DNA from: Shimia gijangensis
GTDB lineage: Bacteria > Pseudomonadota > Alphaproteobacteria > Rhodobacterales > Rhodobacteraceae
Reading direction: 5' to 3'
Assembly (NCBI RefSeq): GCF_900142085.1
Contig: NZ_FQZQ01000018.1
Span: 1-64,000 of the forward strand
DNA: 64,000 nt
The stretch's first letter is position 1, and the number at the start of each line of letters is the position of its first letter. The position numbers were made by a program, and so were the translations under genes. The notes beneath the pieces were generated by a model. That model searched no databases. It saw only the letters and a list, made by a program, of their open reading frames with translations, and was not told where the DNA came from. Below are positions 1 to 9,993 of the stretch, in pieces.

Positions 1-1
1 A

Positions 2-79
2 TTGGCCGAAGTCTGCGACATGTTCACACCGCAAGAATGCTGGAACTACTTTTGCGAGGCCGGGTATGCATCAGGTTAA
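2..79 (+). mobile_element. IS630-family transposase, C-terminal end only (continues off left edge)
   Basis: The frame open from the left edge encodes a 25-residue tail ending at TAA (77-79). It contains the string FTPQECWNYFCEAGY, which matches the characteristic C-terminus of IS630-family DDE transposases (FxPxECxNYFxxxGY). The catalytic DDE residues would lie outside the window, so I cannot say whether the gene is intact. It is followed, only about a dozen bases after the stop and in the same frame, by alpha/beta hydrolase sequence. IS630 elements insert at TA dinucleotides, and a TA is present at 87-88. The short distance implies that the terminal inverted repeat overlaps the end of the transposase gene, or that the right end has been lost. 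Confidence 0.65.
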
Positions 80-403
80 AAGCGCGTAGCTTTAGAATCG
101 CCTTTTACATCCATACCAGCGCTGGCCGAACACCATTATCCGGGCACAGGCGATTTGGCACAAAAGATCGACAATACCTGGCAAAGCCTGGATCGGGCAT
201 CAGCCTTACAAGGACCCTTGCTGGTCATGCACGGAACCAAAGACGCGTTGATCCCAATAGAAATGGGGCGACAGATTTTCGCTGCCGCCCCATCAGTTCA
301 AAAACAATTGATCGTCGCCAAGAGAGCCGGACACACGGACCTATGGAGGTCTACCGTCCTGCCGCGTCTTTGGCAGTTTATCGATCAGTTCGCCTTGAGA
401 TAG
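80..403 (+). pseudogene. alpha/beta hydrolase, 5'-truncated fragment
   Basis: Reading on from the transposase stop gives 107 residues resembling the last part of a Bem46/lysophospholipase-type alpha/beta hydrolase. It starts near ALESPFTSIPALAEHHYP. It keeps the segment carrying the acid residue (LLVMHGTKDALIP) and the one carrying the catalytic His (AGHTDLW). The nucleophile elbow (GxSxG) and the first half of the fold are missing. They are probably left of the insertion element or deleted. The usual family length is about 250-280 residues. The only start available here, a TTG at 155, would give an 82-residue non-catalytic peptide. The stop overlaps the 3' end of the convergent YdcH-like gene by 19 bp. 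I infer a gene broken by the neighbouring element. Confidence 0.65.
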
Positions 404-624
404 GCATAAATCTCATCCTTGAGAGACCCACGCCGCTTGCGCAAATCCACTTCGGACAATTCCTCGCGCGGCTCGACATTCGTTTCCGCCCGGTGAACTT
501 TGCGGTTCAGTTCGTGATATTCATCGGCCATTTTGGAAAAATGCGCGTCCGAGGTTTTCAGCTCGCTCATTTTTTCAACAAATTCCGGAAACTCTTCGGC
601 CAGCTCGTGAGGGGTGTGGGACAT
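385..624 (-). CDS. YdcH-like DUF465 family small protein
   Basis: This is a 79-residue, charged, helical protein. Its core EFPEFVEKMSELKTSDAHFSKMADEYHELNRKV is typical of the DUF465/YdcH family, in which a short alpha-helical hairpin is formed around a conserved D-x-H-F motif. The function of the family is unknown. An AAGGAG ribosome binding site lies 8 nt upstream of the ATG at 624. The gene is monocistronic, convergent with the hydrolase remnant, and separated from the betA stop by about 100 bp. Family assignment is good; the role cannot be stated. Confidence 0.8.
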   Translation of the reverse strand: MSHTPHELAEEFPEFVEKMSELKTSDAHFSKMADEYHELNRKVHRAETNVEPREELSEVDLRKRRGSLKDEIYAYLKAN

Positions 625-722
625 GCAGTGCGCTCCTTTTCGTTAATCCATGAAGAGACTAGGCGGCACTGTTGGCCACCTGCTTTGACAGGGATCAAAA
701 ACCAGACAGAAAGTTGAGATTT

Positions 723-2381
723 CTAGCGTTGCGACGTTTCCCAGTCAGGATGGAACCAAGGCGCATCATTTGAGGGTGCCAACATGCCACGTCCCAGAAT
801 GTGATCGGCCGCTTTTTCCCCGGTCATGATCGAGGGGCCATTCAGGTTGCCATTGGTGATCCGGGGAAAGATTGAACTGTCGGCCACACGCAGGCCATCC
901 ACGCCAATCACGCGGCATTCGGGGTCCACGACGCTCATCGGATCGTCAGCCGCCCCCATGCGACAGGTCCCACAAGGGTGATAGGCGCTTTCGGCGTGCT
1001 CCCGGATGAAACTGTCCAATTCCTCGTCAGTTTGCAGCGCTTCACCGGGTTGAATTTCATGTTTCACGTAAGGCTCAAAAGCGTCTTGCGCGAAAATCTC
1101 ACGTGTGTGGCGCAGGCAGGTTCGAAAATCCTCCCAGTCTTCATCACACGACATGTAGTTGAAAAAGATGTTCGGCGCGGTGTTGGGATCACTGTCCGCC
1201 AGCGTCACCTCGCCTCGGGAAGGAGAGCGCATGGGTCCAACATGTGCCTGAAAGCCGTGACCCTCGGCGGCAACCTTGCCGTCATAGCGCACAGCGATCG
1301 GCAAAAAGTGATACTGAATATCCGGGTATTTTACCCCAGCTTTGGAACGAATAAAGGCAGCACTTTCGAACTGGTTCGATGCGCCCAAACCTTTTTTGGT
1401 GAACAACCATTTTGCGCCGATGACACCCTTCCAGAACAAAGTCCAGTATTTGAACAATGTGATCGGCTGTTTGCAGGCCACCTGCATGTAAACCTCAAGG
1501 TGATCCTGTAGATTCTGACCTACACCCGGACGGTCTGCGACAACGTCAATTCCATGGTCGGTCAAATGTTTGGCGGGCCCAATACCCGAAAGCATCAGCA
1601 TCTTTGGCGAATTAATCGAGCTGGCCGCGAGGATCACTTCGGTATTGGCGCCGATCACTTCGATTTTGCCACCGCGTTCGACTTCCACCCCAACTGCGCG
1701 ACCATCTTCAATCACAACCTTGCGGGCAAAGGCGCGGATCAGGTTGCAATTGTCCCGCTCCAGAGCGGGGCGCAGATAGGCGTTGGCCGCCGACCACCGC
1801 CGCCCTTGCCAGACGGTCATGTCCATCGGGCCAAAGCCCTCTTGTTGCTGGCCATTGTAGTCGTCGGTGGTCTGGTAGCCTGCCTGCTTGCCAGCTTTGA
1901 CAAAGGCCGTGTGTAGCGGATTATCTCGTGGGCCACGCGACACATGCAAGGGCCCGTCTTTGCCGCGCCATTCTACATCACCGCCCTGCCCGCTTTCGTG
2001 CCAGTGCTCCATGCGTCGAAAATAGGGCAGCACATCTGCATACCCCCAGCCAGAGGCGCCACTGTCCTCCCAGTGGTCATAATCGCCAGCGTGGCCCCGC
2101 ACATAGACCATCCCGTTGATCGAAGACGAGCCACCGATGACCTTGCCGCGTGGAGTCACAAGGGTCCTCCCGCCCAGATGTGGCTCAGGTAAAGTCTTAT
2201 AACCCCAGTCATAGACGCCCATATTCATGGGATAACTGAGGGCTGCCGGCATTTGGATAAATGGCCCCGCATCGGTTCCACCATGTTCAATGACCAGCAC
2301 GTCCTTGCCTGCCTCAGACAAACGATAGGCCATCGCGCAGCCAGCGCTACCAGCCCCAACAATCACATAATCCGCGTTCAT
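723..2381 (-). CDS. betA: choline dehydrogenase BetA (GMC oxidoreductase)
   Basis: This FAD-dependent enzyme of 552 residues oxidises choline to betaine aldehyde (and can act on the aldehyde), the first step to glycine betaine. The N-terminal dinucleotide-binding segment reads [18 protein letters not shown] (about residues 8-25). The GMC signature [20 protein letters not shown] follows near residue 80. The C-terminal catalytic motif [10 protein letters not shown] is near residue 468, with the active-site His. The length equals that of the family. A GGGGGCGAC stretch precedes the ATG. The gene lies 74 bp downstream of a co-directional BCCT-type transporter, suggesting uptake and oxidation from one transcript. 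A 10-bp GC-rich hairpin sits between the two genes. The aldehyde dehydrogenase betB is not in the window. Confidence 0.93.
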   Translation of the reverse strand: MNADYVIVGAGSAGCAMAYRLSEAGKDVLVIEHGGTDAGPFIQMPAALSYPMNMGVYDWGYKTLPEPHLGGRTLVTPRGKVIGGSSSINGMVYVRGHAGDYDHWEDSGASGWGYADVLPYFRRMEHWHESGQGGDVEWRGKDGPLHVSRGPRDNPLHTAFVKAGKQAGYQTTDDYNGQQQEGFGPMDMTVWQGRRWSAANAYLRPALERDNCNLIRAFARKVVIEDGRAVGVEVERGGKIEVIGANTEVILAASSINSPKMLMLSGIGPAKHLTDHGIDVVADRPGVGQNLQDHLEVYMQVACKQPITLFKYWTLFWKGVIGAKWLFTKKGLGASNQFESAAFIRSKAGVKYPDIQYHFLPIAVRYDGKVAAEGHGFQAHVGPMRSPSRGEVTLADSDPNTAPNIFFNYMSCDEDWEDFRTCLRHTREIFAQDAFEPYVKHEIQPGEALQTDEELDSFIREHAESAYHPCGTCRMGAADDPMSVVDPECRVIGVDGLRVADSSIFPRITNGNLNGPSIMTGEKAADHILGRGMLAPSNDAPWFHPDWETSQR

Positions 2382-2419
2382 GTCGCCCCCAGCTTTCTTA
2401 AAGGGAATTCTATAAGTAT

Positions 2420-2447
2420 GCCCGGCGCGAAAGCCTCCGCACCGGGC
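2420..2447 (-). terminator. GC-rich hairpin between transporter gene and betA
   Basis: On the minus strand GCCCGGTGCG pairs with CGCGCCGGGC around an 8-nt loop, giving 10 bp with one G-U pair. It lies just after the transporter stop and about 40 nt before the betA start. The following bases are A/T-rich but not a run of T, so partial termination or mRNA processing within the operon is as plausible as full termination. Confidence 0.5.
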
Positions 2448-2455
2448 TGTTGCTT

Positions 2456-3664
2456 CTAGTGCACCTTGTCAATCTTGTGGAAATCGAGATCGCGGTCTTC
2501 TGGAGAACTGTCGATCGCCATCACCTCGGCTCTCTTGGCGAACAGTATGTAAGCCAAACATGCCACATAAAGGCCAATCACCACGATACCGATCCACTGG
2601 ATCTGCAACCATTGGCTCTGGAAGGCAAGAGTCAGACCAAACAGAACAACCGCGTTACCCAGCACGTAAGGCACGGTACCGAAACGCGCTGCGGTCAGGT
2701 TCAGGTTGTCGGTGTAAAGACGAATCAATGAGTCAAACGAGTTGATCACAAAGATGATCCCCACAACCATCATGGACACGTTGATCATCAGCGTCAGCTC
2801 GATGCTGTTCAGGTGATAATAGTACAGAACCGAGAACCACAGGCCGAGCGGGATCGATGGGAAGATCAGCAGCGCGGCAAGCACCTGCCATGTCTTCATG
2901 CCGCCCACAAAACGTGAGGTAAACTGGCCAATCATGATCGACCATGCGAACCACCAGAACAGGTAGAACTCGTGATAATCCGTCATTGGCAGGATGAATT
3001 TGTGAATATTGGTGAAATATCCACCGATGTTGGATGCTGTGCCAAACAATCCGCCAAGCCCCATGCCACCAAATCCCCACATAAGCAGGATCAGAGCGGC
3101 AAACAGCCCGGTCGATCCAACTGACAGGACACGCACATATTTGATGTCTGTTGACGAGAATGCGGCCACCAGAATAACCAGAAATGTGATGACATAAAAC
3201 GCAGGGATCACGGTTTCTCCGTCGCCCATAAAGGTCGCGTAATATGGCAGATAGATCAGGAATAGTGCACCGGTAAAGGCGCAGGTGCCGATGATGACGA
3301 TGTTGTTGATCAGCTTAATGATTGGAATTTCAAAGAACTTCACACGTGGTTCGATCACGCAGAAATAGAAAGTCGTCAAAAAGTAGAACGCCCAGATCAG
3401 AAAGCCCCAGAAACCGAACTCCAACGCCAACGGGTTGGTAAACGCGTAGGCGGGTTCGGCAGCGGTGTCCGCATACAATGGAAAATCCCACGCCAGAGGG
3501 AACATAATCAGCCCCACATCCAGACCGGACGTGAACAGAATGGCGATGAATGTGAAAAGGTGAACAGGTGTCACACCGACATTGCGCACGTTCCCCCATT
3601 TCATCACGCAGAACAATGCCAGCCCAAGCGCCAACAGAATTCCAAATGAAATAATTGCACTCAT
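2456..3664 (-). CDS. BCCT-family (choline/betaine-type) transporter, short form
   Basis: This polytopic inner-membrane protein has about ten to twelve hydrophobic segments. The stretch [23 protein letters not shown] resembles the BCCT signature region (WxxWWxxWxPFxGxFxARxSxG). BCCT carriers import choline, betaine or carnitine with Na+ or H+. I chose the ATG at 3664 because GGGAGG lies 6 nt upstream; an in-frame ATG at 3691 lacks such a site. The product is then 402 residues, about 100 shorter than ordinary BCCT proteins, so this is a divergent subfamily. Position immediately upstream of betA and divergent from a BetI-like regulator supports choline import. The exact substrate is inferred from context only. 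Confidence 0.68.
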   Translation of the reverse strand: MSAIISFGILLALGLALFCVMKWGNVRNVGVTPVHLFTFIAILFTSGLDVGLIMFPLAWDFPLYADTAAEPAYAFTNPLALEFGFWGFLIWAFYFLTTFYFCVIEPRVKFFEIPIIKLINNIVIIGTCAFTGALFLIYLPYYATFMGDGETVIPAFYVITFLVILVAAFSSTDIKYVRVLSVGSTGLFAALILLMWGFGGMGLGGLFGTASNIGGYFTNIHKFILPMTDYHEFYLFWWFAWSIMIGQFTSRFVGGMKTWQVLAALLIFPSIPLGLWFSVLYYYHLNSIELTLMINVSMMVVGIIFVINSFDSLIRLYTDNLNLTAARFGTVPYVLGNAVVLFGLTLAFQSQWLQIQWIGIVVIGLYVACLAYILFAKRAEVMAIDSSPEDRDLDFHKIDKVH

Positions 3665-3739
3665 GAATACCTCCCAGTTTACCGGGCTCATGAAGCCCGC
3701 ATGACGATGACAGCAGGGCGTATCACAGAAAATTTAAAC

Positions 3740-3777
3740 TTCAAAATTATTTCTTAAATGATCATTCAATTTTTGAA
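3740..3777. promoter_or_regulatory. nested palindrome in the BCCT/betI-like divergent region (candidate operator)
   Basis: TTAAATGATCATTCAA (3754-3769) is a palindrome with one mismatch, centred on TGATCA. It is flanked by TTCAAAATT (3740-3748) and AATTTTTGAA (3768-3777), which are themselves inverted. The element lies between the divergent transporter-betA operon and the BetI-like gene, where an autoregulating TetR-type repressor would bind. Assignment to the neighbouring regulator is inference. Confidence 0.5.
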
Positions 3778-3825
3778 AAGGAAAACCCGCTTGCAGCAAA
3801 CCCGCAGGCTTGCAAGACTGCCAAC

Positions 3826-4410
3826 ATGAGTAGAAAACGCATTCGCGATATTCGACATGATGAACTGATCGCTGCCACCATTACGGCCGTGCACAAACAC
3901 GGGTTCACCGGCGTGACTATGTCTGAAATTGCGCAAGAGGCGGGCGCAACGGCCGCCAGCATCAACTACTATTTCGGCTCCAAGGAAAACCTGATGGAAG
4001 CCACGATGCGCTGGGTATTGCAGCTTTTGAAGGACGCCACACTGGCGCGCTATGCCAATGCACATTCGCCTGAACAACGTTTGATGGCGGTTCTGGATGC
4101 AAACTTTTCTGATCGCCTGTTCACTGTCGAACATTGCTCGGTTTGGGTGCAATTCTGGAGCAACGCCCCCTACGTACCCTCGCTGGCCAGATTGCACCGG
4201 ATCAACCGCGCCCGCGTGACATCGCATTTCCGCGCAGAACTCCGCGCACTCCTGCCCGAAGACCAACGTGAAACCGTGCGCGAAGCCCTGCAAAGCTATA
4301 TGGACGGCGTTTGGTTGGAAGCCACGCAATCAGCCCGGCCACTCGACCCTGCCAAAACCCGTGCAGACGCCCGGCGTGTAGCCCAACTGCTGCTGGACGC
4401 CGCCCCCTAA
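3826..4410 (+). CDS. BetI-like TetR-family regulator (second paralogue)
   Basis: The protein has 194 residues. The N-terminal TetR helix-turn-helix includes VTMSEIAQEAGATAASINYYFGSKENLMEATMRW (about residues 30-63). The C-terminal ligand domain contains CSVWVQFWSNAPYVPSLARLHRINRARV and ends with YMDGVWLEATQSARPLD, closely matching the BetI-type C-terminal domain. BetI proteins repress choline genes until choline binds. It is divergent from the transporter-betA pair and shares a palindromic intergenic region with it. A second BetI-type protein, with the classical N-terminus MPKVGMEP, is encoded at 12541-13116, so the two may divide control of the two bet blocks. There is no clear Shine-Dalgarno before the ATG. 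Confidence 0.85.
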   Translation: MSRKRIRDIRHDELIAATITAVHKHGFTGVTMSEIAQEAGATAASINYYFGSKENLMEATMRWVLQLLKDATLARYANAHSPEQRLMAVLDANFSDRLFTVEHCSVWVQFWSNAPYVPSLARLHRINRARVTSHFRAELRALLPEDQRETVREALQSYMDGVWLEATQSARPLDPAKTRADARRVAQLLLDAAP

Positions 4411-4878
4411 TTTCACTTTTCCCAACGGCTCAGGGATGCGTGTGGTCTTTGCCACGCAGTGAGTATTTGCGGGATAACTGCCCATGCCCACCCAGCAATT
4501 GTCCATTTCGAGTGCTTTTGGGGTGAAATGGTTGTTGCACGGGTCTTTTGCCAGAACGGTATTATCAACGAGGCGGCTTCAGTCAGTTCGCTTCAAGGCT
4601 CTCTACCGAAGACTTGGGTTCAACGTTTTCGGGAATAGGTCATCAAAAGAATGCAGAGCCTTAGTGAAAATGCAAACACATCGCATGCCGTGAGCCCAGC
4701 AGATCGAGCGAATCTGGCAGGGGTAGATTTGTCTGGCACTCCACCCGTCAACGTTGCACAGTATTTCTCGGGAAACGCGGGAACTGGTGTTGTGCCAATC
4801 TCCCTAATTACGCTTCCCTGACATAAATTGGCACTTCAGGTTGGTTTTTCAAAATACATTTAGGCAGCGTATCTCTTC
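4411..4878 (+). other. intergenic stretch with an interrupted open frame, no recognised gene
   Basis: This region of about 470 bp lies between the BetI-like gene and the RTX gene. The frame of the BetI-like gene stays open after its stop from 4411 to a TAG at 4636. It then continues as a 56-codon ORF with ATG at 4651 and TGA at 4819-4821, containing SPADRANLAGVDLSGTPP. The composition of this part looks protein-like, but I recognise no family. It could be a decayed gene, a small gene or chance. AT-rich sequence at 4840-4870 could hold the promoter of the RTX gene. Confidence 0.3.
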
Positions 4879-4915
4879 GGGAGGGGTGCACATGCGGTTA
4901 GGGACAGTAAAATGA
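4879..4915 (+). promoter_or_regulatory. strong ribosome binding site and 7-codon leader ORF overlapping the RTX start
   Basis: GGGAGGGG (4879-4886) is placed 5 nt before ATG 4892, which opens the peptide MRLGTVK. Its stop TGA (4913-4915) overlaps the ATG of the RTX gene (4912) as ATGA. The RTX ATG itself is 25 nt from this site and has only a weak GGGAC upstream. Translation of the large protein may therefore depend on re-initiation after the leader. This is inference from spacing. Confidence 0.45.
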
Positions 4916-7900
4916 GTGCTTCAAGAAACAAAAACGCCAAGCGTGCACCACATGATCTGACGGGAACTGACGGAAGAGACGTTATCCTGGGACGAAAGGG
5001 CGATGATCTGATTGATGGTGGCGGGGGCAACGATCACCTTTGGGGTGGCAAGGGCCACGACACACTTATCGGAGGCGCCGGACGCGACCATCTAAACGGT
5101 GGCAAAGGCGACGACGTTCTTGTGTACAATGTCTCAGATAACAACAATTCGGTTGACCGCTATCGAGGTGGCAGAGGCAATGACACATTGCGGATTGTCA
5201 TCGACCAGTCCGACAACAACGCGACGCTGCAGATGCAAATTCAGGCGATAGAGGCCTGGATAAGCTCAGGTGGCAAGGGCCATATGTCCTTTGCGCTTGG
5301 AACCTCAACTCTTCATTTGCATTCAATTGAGAACTTCGAACTGATTGTCGAAGGTGGCAACGACGACGAAATCGTCATTGAAGACAGCAACACCGGTTCC
5401 CCGGTTGACGTTGATATGACCTCTGACCCTGAAACTGCAGACAATGATCGTGTGGTCACGGTGACAGGTACCGATGACGTTAACGCAACGACTGGCGGTG
5501 GCAATGACGTGGTGACCACATCGTCCGGCGACGACGTGATCGACGCTGGCGAAGGCGCAAACCAGATTGACGCAGGGGATGGCAACAACGTTGTCACAAC
5601 CGCGTCCGGCGCGGACACAATTTCCGCCGGTATTGGCAACGACACCATTGACGCTGGGGCTGGCGACGATTCCATAATATCAGGAGATGGTGATGACATT
5701 GTCGACGCGGGCGATGGAGACGACATCATCGTTGGCGGATCAGGCGCTGGAAATGACTATTTCGATGGAGGCGCTGGCGATGACACGGTGACATACCCGT
5801 CAGTATCCGCAGCCAGCAATCTGACCATTGACCTGCGCGAGGTCAATCGCGATGGTCAGATACTGGACTCCGGGGCCGGCGGGACGACCCTTGATGTGGG
5901 CGCATTCCTAACCGGCATTGGCCATGATGCAGACGAACATGTCGGCTATGCCTACGACAGCAATGACGAAATGTCTTATGACATTCTGGTCAACATCGAA
6001 AACGTTGTTGGTGGGGCGGGAAATGACCTGATCTACGGGAATTTCCTAAATAATCAGCTGTTTGGCGGCGCAGGGAACGATGTCATTTATGGCATTGGCG
6101 GAGAGAACTACATTGACGGCGGCGACGGAGATGACACGATCATCCTGAGCTATAGTAGCAACGTCATGAACGGTGGCGCGGGCGCTGACACCTTCACCAT
6201 GCTGGATAGTATTTTCCAAAACCGTATCCTGGATTTCCAAGTTGGTGCGGGCGGAGACGTTCTGGACCTGTCACGTACTGGTGCAACATCGCGTGCCTAT
6301 GTCGAAAACCTTGCCGCCTATGAGACAGACGTAAACAGCGACGGAACCATTGACCTTGTTCTTCAATATACAAATTGGGGCAGCGCCCAGGATCTGATCC
6401 TGGATGGGCTCACGATGGCAGACTGGAATGCGATGAACCTGAATGGACAGGTTACCTATTCCGCGCCCAGCGTCAGCTATTTCGGGACCAGCGCCGACGA
6501 CAGCGTAGCGCTTGCCGCGCTTGGCTCGGGTGGGGATACGATTTACGCTTACGAGGGGGATGAAACGGTTCGTGTTTTCGGCAACGACTATGTGTTTCAG
6601 GGATCAGGTAACGACACGCTCGATTACAGTGATGTCTCGGGATACACTGGCCTGTACTACAACCAACGCTATGACAGTGCCGGCAATTTTGTGTTCGATG
6701 GCGGCATCACGGTGGATATTCACGTCACGGATTTCAGCGGCACCCAAAATAACTCGATCGACGGAACCGTCATCAAGGGCAATTTGGGCCAATACGGCAC
6801 GGACACTCTGGTAGACATTGATGTTGCAACCAGCTCAACAAGTGACGGGCTGGCGATTTACGGAACCGACTTTGCGGATTCCTACACCATTGAACTTGCC
6901 GATGATGCCTGGATCGCGATCTATGGTGGGCTCGGCGATGATACTTATACGTTCCGTGGTGGTTCGGGTGGCCGGGTGTCTTACGAAGGACAGAATCTGG
7001 CAGTCCATTACGGCGACGGCGCTGGCGGGCGCGCGATTTTTGACGGCACGTCGGTTCTTGCCGGGGTTAATGTCTACGACCTGTCAAACAGCCTTCTCAA
7101 GACCGATACGATTGATTACACCAATGCACTGGAAATTGCAGGCGGCAATGGGAATGATGTGTTCCTGGGGGCCGACGGGTTCACGGAACGGTTTATCGGC
7201 GGGCGCGGTAACGACTATTTCGATGGTGGTGCGGGCGGGCTTGACCGCGCGCGTTTTGATCGGGGTGGCATCACTTCGATCACTGTTGACCTGACCGATG
7301 CCGGAACGGAAACTGTCTCTTATGATGGTGGCGTCGGATCGGGAGGGACGGATTACAATGTGACCATTCTGGGCGTCGAGTTCATTCGCGGCTCAAACGG
7401 TGACGACAGCATCACCATGTCCGACGTCGACGAGAAAGTCGAAGGTCGCAGCGGCAACGATATGATCGACGGACAGGGTGGACACGATCTGTTGCTGGGC
7501 CAGAACGGTGACGATACAGTTTTGGGTGGTTCCGGCAACGACACCATCTCGGGCGGATCGGAAAATGACGTGCTTTTTGGGGGCATCGGGGACGATTTCA
7601 TCGAAGGCGAGAGCGGCAACGACGATATGTGGGGCGAAGACGGCGCCGACCTCATCCTCGGCGGGTTGGGAGACGACACGCTGTCTGGCGGTCTGGGCAA
7701 CGACACCCTGGAAGGCGGATCCGAGGCTGATACCTTCTTGTTTGCGCCGGGTGACGGCAACGATCTGGTCAATGATTTCTCGTATAGCGATGGCGATCGG
7801 ATCGACGTATCGGCCTACGGATTCACTTCAACGGCGGAATTTGCGTCCATCTCTTTTGACGGAACAAATACTGTTATAGACCTGAACGGAGTCGACACAA

Positions 7901-9159
7901 TCACGCTTGCAAATGCTGACCTGACCGCGTTGATAGACATTGAAAACGCCTTTGTGTTTGATGGTGGCGCGGTCAACGTGATCAACGGCACCTCCGGCGA
8001 TGACGTGCTAAACGGCACCTCGGGGGCCGATTGGATCATCGGATTGTTGGGAACAGACGAACTCAACGGGGGTGCCGGAGACGACATTCTAAACCCCGGT
8101 GACAACTCGTATGACGACATTGTGCGCCCCGGCACCGGGAACAACACAATCATCTACACTGATGCGCTGAACGGGTATCAAACCCTGTCCTACGCGGATT
8201 ATGTTGCGGCCAATGGGATTGTCGCCTCAATCGATGGGATTGGGAACACGGCCACAGTAAGCCGTGGCGCAGACGGTACAGATACCATTGTTGATATTGC
8301 GAACCCTCTGAACGCTGGTTGGGTCGCCGGAGGCTTTGGCTTTGTGACGACAGCGCAGGACGACACGATCACCATTAACAATCAGGCGTCGGGCCAATGG
8401 ATGCAGCTGTCGATGGACGCAGGCAATGATGTCATCAACGTCTTGTCGGGCATCGTGCGCCTCGATTACCGGAACGCGGCCAACGGGATCACCATTGATC
8501 TCGAGAATGGCACCGCCTCAAACGATGGCTGGGGTGACGTGGATACCATCAACGGCAATGTATGGGAGGTGCGCGGCACGAATTTCGCCGACAACATCAC
8601 CGGCAGCAATGCCAACGAGGCTTTCATTGGCGAACAGGGCAACGATACCATTGATGGTGGTGGCGGAACTGACCGGATCAGATTTGACCGGTCCGGTGTC
8701 AGCGATGTCACAGTGGATCTCGCGGCTGAAATCGCGACCGGAACCTGGGGCGGCAACGGCTTTGCTTACACATTGCTCAACATGGAAAATATTCGCGGAT
8801 CCAATTCGGGCATCGATAACATTTCCGGTTCTGCTGCCGCCGAAACACTGGACGGGCGCGGCGGAGATGATGTTCTGAATGGTCGGGCGGGCAATGATAT
8901 GCTCATCGGTGGCTCAGGGGCTGATCGCTTTGTCTTTGCCGCCGGAGATGGCGTGGACACTATCAACGACTTTGATTTCGGGGCCGGCGACCAGATTGAT
9001 TTGGTAGCGTATGGCTATATGTCGAGCACCGATTTCAACAGCTATTCGTTTGACGGTGTAAACACGATCATCAATCTGAATGGGCTGGATGAGGTTGTCT
9101 TGCAGAATGTCGATTTGTTGAGTGTATCTCCCTCAGGCGATGCGTTCATTTTTGTCTAG
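4912..9159 (+). CDS. large RTX (hemolysin-type Ca2+-binding repeat) protein, likely type I secreted
   Basis: This acidic protein of 1415 residues has no N-terminal signal peptide. Blocks of GGxGxDxLxGG nonapeptide repeats occur at roughly residues 15-73, 190-293, 367-437, 823-943, 1023-1067, 1222-1257 and 1302-1340. These bind Ca2+ and fold into beta-rolls outside the cell. Two serralysin-type C-terminal modules are present. One is internal (about 937-1017, [18 protein letters not shown]) and one ends the protein (about 1337-1415, [18 protein letters not shown]), finishing in the hydrophobic tail DAFIFV expected of a type I secretion signal. No peptidase, lipase or other catalytic domain is visible in the segments between repeat blocks. 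No ABC/HlyD secretion genes are nearby. Likely roles are surface layer, adhesion or biofilm matrix, but none is shown. Confidence 0.88.
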   Translation: MSASRNKNAKRAPHDLTGTDGRDVILGRKGDDLIDGGGGNDHLWGGKGHDTLIGGAGRDHLNGGKGDDVLVYNVSDNNNSVDRYRGGRGNDTLRIVIDQSDNNATLQMQIQAIEAWISSGGKGHMSFALGTSTLHLHSIENFELIVEGGNDDEIVIEDSNTGSPVDVDMTSDPETADNDRVVTVTGTDDVNATTGGGNDVVTTSSGDDVIDAGEGANQIDAGDGNNVVTTASGADTISAGIGNDTIDAGAGDDSIISGDGDDIVDAGDGDDIIVGGSGAGNDYFDGGAGDDTVTYPSVSAASNLTIDLREVNRDGQILDSGAGGTTLDVGAFLTGIGHDADEHVGYAYDSNDEMSYDILVNIENVVGGAGNDLIYGNFLNNQLFGGAGNDVIYGIGGENYIDGGDGDDTIILSYSSNVMNGGAGADTFTMLDSIFQNRILDFQVGAGGDVLDLSRTGATSRAYVENLAAYETDVNSDGTIDLVLQYTNWGSAQDLILDGLTMADWNAMNLNGQVTYSAPSVSYFGTSADDSVALAALGSGGDTIYAYEGDETVRVFGNDYVFQGSGNDTLDYSDVSGYTGLYYNQRYDSAGNFVFDGGITVDIHVTDFSGTQNNSIDGTVIKGNLGQYGTDTLVDIDVATSSTSDGLAIYGTDFADSYTIELADDAWIAIYGGLGDDTYTFRGGSGGRVSYEGQNLAVHYGDGAGGRAIFDGTSVLAGVNVYDLSNSLLKTDTIDYTNALEIAGGNGNDVFLGADGFTERFIGGRGNDYFDGGAGGLDRARFDRGGITSITVDLTDAGTETVSYDGGVGSGGTDYNVTILGVEFIRGSNGDDSITMSDVDEKVEGRSGNDMIDGQGGHDLLLGQNGDDTVLGGSGNDTISGGSENDVLFGGIGDDFIEGESGNDDMWGEDGADLILGGLGDDTLSGGLGNDTLEGGSEADTFLFAPGDGNDLVNDFSYSDGDRIDVSAYGFTSTAEFASISFDGTNTVIDLNGVDTITLANADLTALIDIENAFVFDGGAVNVINGTSGDDVLNGTSGADWIIGLLGTDELNGGAGDDILNPGDNSYDDIVRPGTGNNTIIYTDALNGYQTLSYADYVAANGIVASIDGIGNTATVSRGADGTDTIVDIANPLNAGWVAGGFGFVTTAQDDTITINNQASGQWMQLSMDAGNDVINVLSGIVRLDYRNAANGITIDLENGTASNDGWGDVDTINGNVWEVRGTNFADNITGSNANEAFIGEQGNDTIDGGGGTDRIRFDRSGVSDVTVDLAAEIATGTWGGNGFAYTLLNMENIRGSNSGIDNISGSAAAETLDGRGGDDVLNGRAGNDMLIGGSGADRFVFAAGDGVDTINDFDFGAGDQIDLVAYGYMSSTDFNSYSFDGVNTIINLNGLDEVVLQNVDLLSVSPSGDAFIFV

Positions 9160-9198
9160 GGATTGAACACCTTTCATTCGCGCGTCTTGGCGTCAACG

Positions 9199-9239
9199 AA
9201 AACCAGGTGATTTGCGGCTTTGCCCGATCACCCGGTTTT
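9199..9239 (+). terminator. hairpin after the RTX gene
   Basis: AAAACCAGGTGAT (9199-9211) pairs with ATCACCCGGTTTT (9227-9239) with one mismatch and a 15-nt loop, 40 bp downstream of the RTX stop. The terminal A and T runs inside the stem make it able to act on both strands; the other strand carries the end of the MarR gene. Confidence 0.55.
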
Positions 9240-9364
9240 GGCCCGGATAACGGTGACAAAAAGCGAACCGGCTGGTTGCGACCAATGCAGCCGGTGCAGC
9301 GCCTGTCGGCCTAACAAAGGCCGGACCATTCTCTCAGGACATGATCACGATACGCGCCTTGCGG

Positions 9365-9904
9365 CTATGACGTCTGTTCGCGGCAAATTTGCAGCGCTTC
9401 TTCTGGTTTAAGCACCAAGTCAAGAAGGCCGCAGTAGGGCGTGCGCCCTTTGCGCTGATGATGACGGCATGTGCTGCATATTCCAAACGAGCGACCGCCA
9501 TTCTTAGCAACAAGTGACCTAAGAGCGTCCGAAAGCGCCCCGTGCAGAATTGCTCTTTCGCGCTCGGGAACAGACCCAACTGCATCGTCAAGAACACCCC
9601 TCCGGGCGGCGAGCCTTACACCTTCTGGCGTCAAATCATAAGATATTGAGCGTCTGTCGGTTTCAGATGAAACCTCTGCCACATAACCCTTTCCTACAAG
9701 CGATTTGAGCGTCTGAGACATGGTGCCACGCGTTGTGCCGAGGTACTCGGCCACATGAGAGGGAGAGCGAGAAAACCGATTGGCGCGCGACAGGTAGCTG
9801 AGTGCAGAGACCTGCGCAGGATTGAGATCCCCTCCCCAGGTTTCCGAAGCGCTCAGACGCGCGAGGCGGGTGATAAGTTGGCTGATATGGGTGTTCTTAG
9901 ACAT
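9365..9904 (-). CDS. MarR-family regulator with a C-terminal four-cysteine motif
   Basis: The protein has 179 residues. The winged helix-turn-helix spans about residues 25-110 and includes VAEYLGTTRGTMSQTLKSLVGKGYV as recognition region and a wing with ETDRRSISYDLTPEG. Unlike ordinary MarR proteins of about 140-150 residues, it has an extra C-terminal segment with four Cys: CSTC, then C after 12 residues, then C after 14 more (ICREQTS at the end). Such spacing suggests metal or Fe-S binding or a redox switch; this is inference. It is divergent from an exported protein gene, and a perfect 14-bp inverted repeat lies between them, just upstream of its start. Autoregulation and control of the neighbour are likely. 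Confidence 0.8.
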   Translation of the reverse strand: MSKNTHISQLITRLARLSASETWGGDLNPAQVSALSYLSRANRFSRSPSHVAEYLGTTRGTMSQTLKSLVGKGYVAEVSSETDRRSISYDLTPEGVRLAARRGVLDDAVGSVPERERAILHGALSDALRSLVAKNGGRSFGICSTCRHHQRKGRTPYCGLLDLVLKPEEALQICREQTS

Positions 9905-9913
9905 TGACCCAAT

Positions 9914-9956
9914 GTAGCGAGTCGAAATTATTATTGCAATAGTTTCGACTCGCTAC
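9914..9956. promoter_or_regulatory. perfect 14-bp inverted repeat, candidate MarR operator
   Basis: GTAGCGAGTCGAAA (9914-9927) and TTTCGACTCGCTAC (9943-9956) are exact inverted copies separated by 15 bp. The element sits 10 bp from the MarR start and about 38 bp from the start of the divergent exported protein. A partial further half-site, TCGACTCAAAC, follows at about 9969-9980. Position and symmetry indicate an operator for both promoters. Confidence 0.7.
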
Positions 9957-9993
9957 TATTTTTCTTCCATCGACTCAAACATTGGAGATGAAA

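Noticed and set aside
4955-8930. tandem repeats that could be taken for a CRISPR array
   Set aside because: The periodicity is 27 nt, matching the nine-residue RTX repeat inside a continuous reading frame, with no constant repeat and unique spacer pattern.
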